Shown here: piece after piece, positions 59,101 through 64,000 of the stretch
Layout: each line of letters starts with the position of its first letter
Numbering within the stretch: the first letter of the stretch is position 1
Source of the DNA: Ophiocordyceps camponoti-saundersi (nom. inval.)
Lineage: Eukaryota > Ascomycota > Sordariomycetes > Hypocreales > Ophiocordycipitaceae
Direction: 5' to 3'
NCBI GenBank assembly: GCA_003339415.1
Contig: PDHQ01000054.1
Span: 62,001-126,000 of the forward strand
DNA: 64,000 bases
The notes under the pieces: generated by a model
Database searches by the model: none
Told to the model about the DNA's origin: nothing
What the model saw: the letters and a program-made list of their open reading frames with translations, nothing else
Translations under genes and position numbers: made by a program

Positions 59101-59616
59101 CGGATAACGAACAAGTACAAGAAGCGGCGGAAACACCCCGACAGCAGACACTGGAGGTCAGTCCGCCCAGTAAGCACAGGCGGCTGCCCGTTTTGATGCT
59201 CACGCTGGTCACATCAGGTCTCTAAGCTGAACCCCGTTGCACCCGAGTTCACCCCCCGAACACTGACGGGACGTCGATCCGGATCGGACGAGCAGATGAT
59301 TTCCTGTTCAGGAAAAGCCGTTGTCTCAGAAGAGAGTGCGTCGGACGTGGCAACATCGGGACTCTCACCCGGCCGCCCAGAATCGAAGCGTGGCCGAGGA
59401 GACGTGGCCGGGACAGGGTCGCAGACGGAAGCTGACGGCCTGATGGACGTGAAGGATTCGGTCCTATCTAGCAAGAACGGACAAGCCAAGTCAGGAACGG
59501 CAGCAGCAGCGGCTCCAGGCTCGGCGTCGGCAGCGGCTGCCGCTGGCCAGGCAGAGCCTGCGATGACCCGTGACGGTAAGGCTGGCTCCCGGCGACGGCG
59601 TCGGGCCCGGCGCTAA
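56192..59616 (+). CDS. hmt1: HMT1-type ABC half-transporter (ABCB6-like)
   Basis: Seven exons: 56,192-56,965; 57,021-58,240; 58,313-58,473; 58,524-58,554; 58,604-58,774; 58,826-59,156; 59,218-59,616, giving 1,028 residues. All phases agree. The third intron is a 50-nt GC-AG intron (GCATGT donor) and exon 4 is only 31 nt. The N-terminus has five membrane segments (TMD0) typical of HMT1/ABCB6, then a six-helix core. The nucleotide-binding domain has Walker [10 protein letters not shown] (627-635), Q-loop V-P-Q, signature L-S-G-G-E-L-Q (731-737), Walker B with D755-E756, and H787. In fission yeast Hmt1 is vacuolar and moves phytochelatin or glutathione conjugates, giving cadmium tolerance; the same role is inferred here. 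The Ala/Arg-rich tail ends in S-R-R-R-R-R-A-R-R and is poorly conserved, so the last exon is the least certain. Confidence 0.93.
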
Positions 59617-60923
59617 ACAGAGTAGATAATTCTCACGGTGCTTAGAGAGCATCGGGCGAAGTCAACACAGCGCCGGCGGCACAGTTCGTTGGATTGCAGC
59701 ATCCACGATATTCTCGGCGCGTACAGTCTAAGAGCGAACCATGCCAAGCAACGCCCGCTTTAGAGACATTGGCTTCACTTCACACGGTAGAGGAGCTTGT
59801 AGGTAATGGGGGGTGGGCGAAAAGCAGGCTGTGATTGGCGAAGGTTGGCTGACACGGACAGGCGACGCCTCGTCCGATGTCGTCATCGCACATACCCCGA
59901 CCGACTAGCCGTGGGCCGGCGGTTTTGCAGCCGATTTCGGAGGCGAAAGGAGGCAAGGCGGTATCTATCAAGGACGACGTAGGGGTCGCGGCACCCGGCA
60001 TCGAGAACGAGCCTCCGACGAAAAGCGGTCGAGCACCGATGTCGACGCCGACGGGACGAGCCGGCCTCCGGGGGGCCCGCCGCGGTCGGGGTCCATGGCT
60101 TCGCGGACACCGTGGCCGAGGCCCTGCGAGGACGGAGGCGACGGCCAAGTGACGTTACGTACGGTCCGACGGCGGACTGTCGCAACAGCAGCAGCAGCAG
60201 CAGCAGCGATACTTGCCGGTCTCACCACAGCCGCTTGCATTTCCTTTGTCTTGTTGAGTATTTTCTATTATCTTATACGCGGCGTCACACACAACATGAG
60301 GTATGGCGCCACTAACTACGCGGGTAAAATCAACTTGAGACATACATGATTACGGGGTAGCAACGATGATACATGATTGGTATGATATTAAAAACCAAGC
60401 TGAAGTTACGTTCTAAAGCAGGTCTCACGGTCTTAGGTGTGGTTTAGGTGGTGAGAGTAATGGGGGAACAACCGAGTTTATGGCTGTTGATGAGGCAAGT
60501 ATTTAGACTATAGACTTTTATAGAGAGACGACAGACGGCTAGATGCAGATTCATCACCTCTTTTTCTTATTTCCCTTTCAGTTGACGAAGATCTCCCCGC
60601 CGCGGTAGGACGTTGACAAGACAGTCGTCGTCGAAGGGTAATATAACGAGGAGGGGGGTTTTAGGAAACTTGATTGATCTGAAACCGCAATGTGAGAAGA
60701 TGAGGAGGGGGGTATTTTGGGGATGTGGAAGAGGATTAGGATTGCGAGTTGTTGTTGTCATTGTTGTTGTTTCTATTTGGGCCGTTGTTGGGACCTCCTC
60801 CTCCTCCCATGAGGTTGCGTGCCCTTGAAGAAAAGTCAGGAGATGTAAGAAGAGAAGGCAAGGTAGGAGAGATGAAGGAAAGAAGAGCGAAGGAAGGAGA
60901 AGCGAAGAGAAGAGTGGACAAGC
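59617..60923. other. Convergent intergenic region with possible small frame
   Basis: This lies between the stop codons of the ABC transporter and SGT2. A CAG triplet run lies at about 60,184-60,209 and TTG/GTT-rich sequence at 60,745-60,780. Most of it is probably 3' untranslated sequence of the two genes. Confidence 0.5.
59877..60152 (+). CDS. Doubtful small Arg/Gly-rich frame
   Basis: The frame encodes 91 residues and begins at an ATG, with a C-terminal R-G-A-R-R-G-R-G-P-W-L-R-G-H-R-G-R-G run like RGG RNA-binding tails. It lies 260 bp after the ABC transporter stop on the same strand. It could be a small gene, a former extension of the transporter tail or chance in GC-rich DNA; overlapping frames on the other strand are equally open. 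I recognise no family. Confidence 0.2.
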   Translation: MSSSHIPRPTSRGPAVLQPISEAKGGKAVSIKDDVGVAAPGIENEPPTKSGRAPMSTPTGRAGLRGARRGRGPWLRGHRGRGPARTEATAK

Positions 60924-61991
60924 TCACATGTCGGCTATGTTTGGATCAGACATGAGGCTGCTGAAGTCGGGCATGCCGCCTCCTCCCGCTCCTCCGCCGG
61001 CACCGAAAGAATTTGCCATCTCGCGTAGGCGAGGGTTGCTCATGAGGCTGGACATTAGGTCCGGGTTGCTCATCAAGTTCTGGGCCATGTTTGCGAACAT
61101 GGGGTTGCTCATGATGGAGCCTAGATCGGGGAGACCACCGGCACCGGCGGAAAATGGGCCCTGACCACGGGTAGCAGCAGAGTCGTCCGACTCGAGCTCT
61201 TCGACCCTTCTCTTGGCAGTTTCGTAACCCTTTCTCATGGCTTCGGAGCCACCGTTTCCCTCATGCTGGATGCCGCTGGAGTAAGCATCCATAGCACCCT
61301 TTGCATCGCCCAGGGCGAAGCGAGCGAGACCAAGACGGGACCAGGCTTTCGTGTAGGAAGGGTCGGCGGCGACGGCGGCCTCTGCGTCGATGCGAGCTGC
61401 GTCGTGATCCTTTGCTGCCGAGTGGGCTGCTGCGCGGTTGGAGAGGAAGACTGCATTAGAGGGGTCGAGCTTGAGGGCTTGAGTGTAGAGATCGATTGCC
61501 GAGGCGTAATCTTTCTGAGCCATGGCTGCGTTGCCTTTGCTTTTGAGCGATTCGCCTTCTTTCTTTTGCGCCTCTGTCGGTTTCGTCGACGATGCGTCTG
61601 AGGTTGAGGAGGTTGTCGTCGTGGAAGATGATGATGCCGTCGTATTGTTGCCCTTGAGCTTCTCGTACACGGAGTATATCTGAAGCAGAGACTGGGATCC
61701 GATTGCCTGGCGGACGGCATCCTCGTCGCCGGCGTCTACCTTGAAGGTATCGGCTATGCAGCTGACGGCTACGTCGATTGAATCCTTGTCATCGGCAGCG
61801 AGGGTGCCGTCCGAGATGGAGGTGTTGAGGAAGTGGCATATAGCTAGGGCGAGACGCTGTCTCGACGACTGCTGTTGAGGATTCGCCTGTGGGATTTTGT
61901 GTTTTTTATTTTTTTCCACGTGTCAGCTTGGGTGAAGGAGAGAAAGCTTATGAAGCGAAGAGGGGGGAAGGAAAGGGGTGGACGGAACCAT
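60924..61991 (-). CDS. SGT2: Small glutamine-rich TPR co-chaperone Sgt2
   Basis: The main exon is 61,886-60,924. The first exon is probably only the ATG at 61,991-61,989, followed by a 102-nt intron (GTTCCG donor, CCACAG acceptor), giving about 321 residues beginning M-A-N-P-Q-Q-Q. The open frame upstream of 61,886 has only a GTG, so splicing is needed. The N-terminal helical dimerisation domain binds Get4/Get5. A Ser/Thr linker leads to three TPR repeats (about 105-220) that bind Hsp70/Hsp90, and then a Met-rich substrate-binding region with S-N-P repeats (I-M-S-N-P, L-M-S-N-P). Sgt2 receives tail-anchored proteins and passes them to Get3 in the cytosol. The product call is firm. The donor is weak, so the exact start needs transcript evidence. 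Confidence 0.9.
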
Positions 61992-62536
61992 GGCGAGAGG
62001 GAGTTTGTCTTTCAGAACCGGGGTGGTTGTTTGAAGGGCGGCGATGTGCTGATGATGGGGCGTGGATGAGGCTAGAGATGAGATGTGCTTGAGTGTGTGT
62101 CGTTGAGAGAGGTGAGGCGTTGAAAGTTAGGCGCGGGGTTTTTTTTCCTACATACGTCTCAGCCTCTCTCAGTCTTTCAGCCTCGTGCTGGGAGGATCGG
62201 CGTCGGAACATGGGTTGTGCCGGTCGTTTGGCGCTTTCATCACTCGGTGACTCGGTGATGATTGATGAATACCTACTCGAATGAATGCCTCGTCGACTTC
62301 ATCTTGTCTCCCCTTCTCCCCTAATCCTCTGCCCCCCCCTTCCTTCGTCCCCTTTTTGATAGCTCTCTTACACACATTCACCGAGCAGAATCAATCGAAA
62401 ATAGGTAATCATTCATCTATTTCCCCCTTCGCTCAGTGGCAGTTGAAAAAGCTACCTAGCAGTTCGCCTCGCTCAGGACAGTCGAAATCTCATGCTCCGG
62501 GCCCCATTCTCAATTCCCCGGCCTCAAGAAGCGCTT
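61992..62536. promoter_or_regulatory. SGT2 upstream region
   Basis: It presumably contains the SGT2 promoter and leader, and beyond it the 3' end of the RING-CH gene. No clear motif beyond T-rich and C-rich tracts (62,138-62,147; 62,331-62,339) is seen. Short open frames are not supported. Confidence 0.45.
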
Positions 62537-64000
62537 TCACGGCGCCGCGCCGTTGTTTCGCCCCCGCCGATGTCTCGCCACGTTCCGCACTCGTCGTGTC
62601 TCCAACGTCGCCACCCCCCGTGACTTGGTATAGACCCGGGCGGCATCACGAAGCACGACAAATAAACACCCGCCGATGAGGCTGCGCCCCCACTGTTGCT
62701 GCAATAAGCCCGCCCGCTCGACGACGCCGAACCGCCCCCACGGATTCCGCGACCGCGACATTGTCCACGTCCGGGGCAGGGCCAGCCGAAGCAACTCGCC
62801 CATGACCATCGAGACGCCCGGCAAGATCAGTGCGCCGACTATCGTATTGGTCACGCTGCTCAGTACCGTTCCGAGGCCTATCGCTCTAGGAGGCGGGGCA
62901 GGTACTTCGTGGCCTCGCCTCTCCTGGCCGGCGTTATCGTTATTTTCGTCGTTGTCCTCGTCGCCGAAGCCGCCGAGGCCTTCGTCGGCCTGAGCCTCGA
63001 GCTGAGCCGCTTCTACAAGCTCCTGATCCGCCTCGCCTTCCCCGATCTGGACCCGAACCACGATCTCGCCTTCCAGCTGATTTTGCTCTCGGTCATTCTC
63101 ACGAAGTAGCTCGTTGAGACGATTTACCTCGCGACCTTCGTCTTCCGGCTCCAAGGCTTCCAAAAAGGCATGTAAAAGACCCATCAACCCTCCGTTAAAA
63201 TGGGGCGCTCCTTGGGCCCTGTCCCCGACTTCCTGCCGATCGGCGTCGGCCTCGACGATTGGCAGCCCGATGAGTTGCCGGTTGAGCCTCGTCTCGTAAG
63301 GCATTGCATATCTCGTCCACAGGTAGTGATATGTGGCCTGCACATACGGGAAGACGGTCAAGGCGAGCTTGGGCGACGGCGGCCAGGTCAGAAAATTGTC
63401 GTCTTGCATGACCTGATACATGCCGTACTGCGTAGGTGGCCTCGACGTTAGCGAACCCCGGCGCGGCCTTGTTTGAGGGGAGGTGGGAATTGGTGGCTTA
63501 CCATGGAGGCTGTAGGACAGAAGAAGCGACAGCTCAGGCCCGGGAAGAGCTTCACAAAGAGCAGTACGGGGCCAACGTTCATCATGGCCAAGGCTTTCCA
63601 GATGCGATCCATGACGAAACTGCGATGGGCGCCGGCGGTGGCGTCGAGAAACATGTCGGGCCCGAGTATGAAGCGCATCAGTGAGTCCTTGCCGGCAAAG
63701 GCCCACAAAGCCAGACCTCCGTACATTTGGAGGCTGCACTGGAGGCCCAGGGAGACACCAGTAAAAAGCAGCAGAGGGCTCGCGCGGTTAAAGCGACGCC
63801 ATATGGCGCCAGTGGCGGCGACGATGGGATCCCAGGAGTAGTCTAGCTGTATAGCAGACTTGCAAACCGGGCACAGAAGCGGTTTGTTGGACCGCTCGCA
63901 GTTGATGACCCACGAGAGCATACAGTCCTGATGCGCTTCGAGAGTACAGGGACACGGCTCAACCCACGTTTCCGGCGCATCGGCGGGACTCTCATCTGTC
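62537..64000 (-). CDS. MARCHF5-like RING-CH membrane E3 ubiquitin ligase, partial
   Basis: The N-terminus lies beyond the window. The visible exons are 64,000-63,502 and 63,427-62,537, with a 74-nt intron (GTAAGC donor, CGCAG acceptor, phase 0). The remaining part of the RING-CH domain shows P-C-P-C, H-Q-D-C and C-P-V-C zinc ligands; the first pair of cysteines is cut off. Four hydrophobic segments follow, two before and two after a long acidic Glu/Asp/Asn-rich insert. The last segment, R-S-L-I-G-G-C-L-F-V-V-L-R-D-A-A-R-V-Y, resembles the final helix of human MARCHF5, a mitochondrial outer-membrane ligase. This argues for that subfamily over Doa10, which is much longer. Location and substrates in fungi are inferred. 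A basic tail rich in Arg ends the protein. Confidence 0.8.

Noticed and set aside
61887..61919. GTG start extending SGT2 upstream
   Set aside because: Would add a Lys-rich stretch translated from an intron; the CCACAG acceptor at its end supports splicing.

Overview
The window is nuclear DNA of a filamentous ascomycete, probably a sordariomycete and perhaps Hypocreales (inferred from gene content, short introns and intergenic motifs; no marker fixes the species). It has two sharply different parts.

Bases 1 to about 41,460 are an AT-rich, gene-free block almost without CpA/TpG, while CpG is kept. That is the signature of repeat-induced point mutation (RIP). The block can still be resolved. 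It holds three kinds of tandem array: an ATCTC-type satellite (S1), a CCGGTGCC minisatellite (S2), and 62-bp and 44-bp tandem repeats. Embedded in these are six LTR retroelements whose ends and 5-bp target duplications can be placed to the base or nearly so: two 1,776-bp gag-only elements in opposite orientation (3,901-5,676 and 9,087-10,862); a 5,976-bp Ty3/gypsy element D (10,913-16,888); and a triple nest in which Ty3/gypsy A (18,321-41,208) has Ty3/gypsy B (24,758-41,153) inside one LTR, and B has Ty1/copia C (30,869-38,155) inside its reverse transcriptase. A and B also carry long open frames on the strand opposite to pol; the one in B runs about 930 codons.

From 41,460 onward the DNA is ordinary gene-rich euchromatin. 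A tRNA-Ala(UGC) gene with a 13-nt intron (41,544-41,629, minus) sits at the border. It is followed by a MAPR/Dap1 haem-binding protein (+), a Tre1/Tre2-like transferrin-receptor-family protein (-), the retromer subunit VPS35 (-), myo-inositol oxygenase (-), a 4.9-kb stretch with no recognisable gene, an HMT1-type ABC transporter (+, seven exons), the TPR co-chaperone SGT2 (-) and the 3' part of a MARCHF5-like RING-CH membrane ubiquitin ligase (-, cut by the window end). Several genes serve membrane traffic and protein quality control (VPS35, the PPxY-bearing Tre1-like adaptor, SGT2, the RING-CH ligase), but they are scattered housekeeping genes, not a cluster.

The observations most worth pursuing are the gag-only pair of identical length, the antisense open frames in the Ty3/gypsy elements, the RIP-spared cores of the S2 minisatellite, and about 18 copies of the octamer TCGTACGA confined to the copia element.
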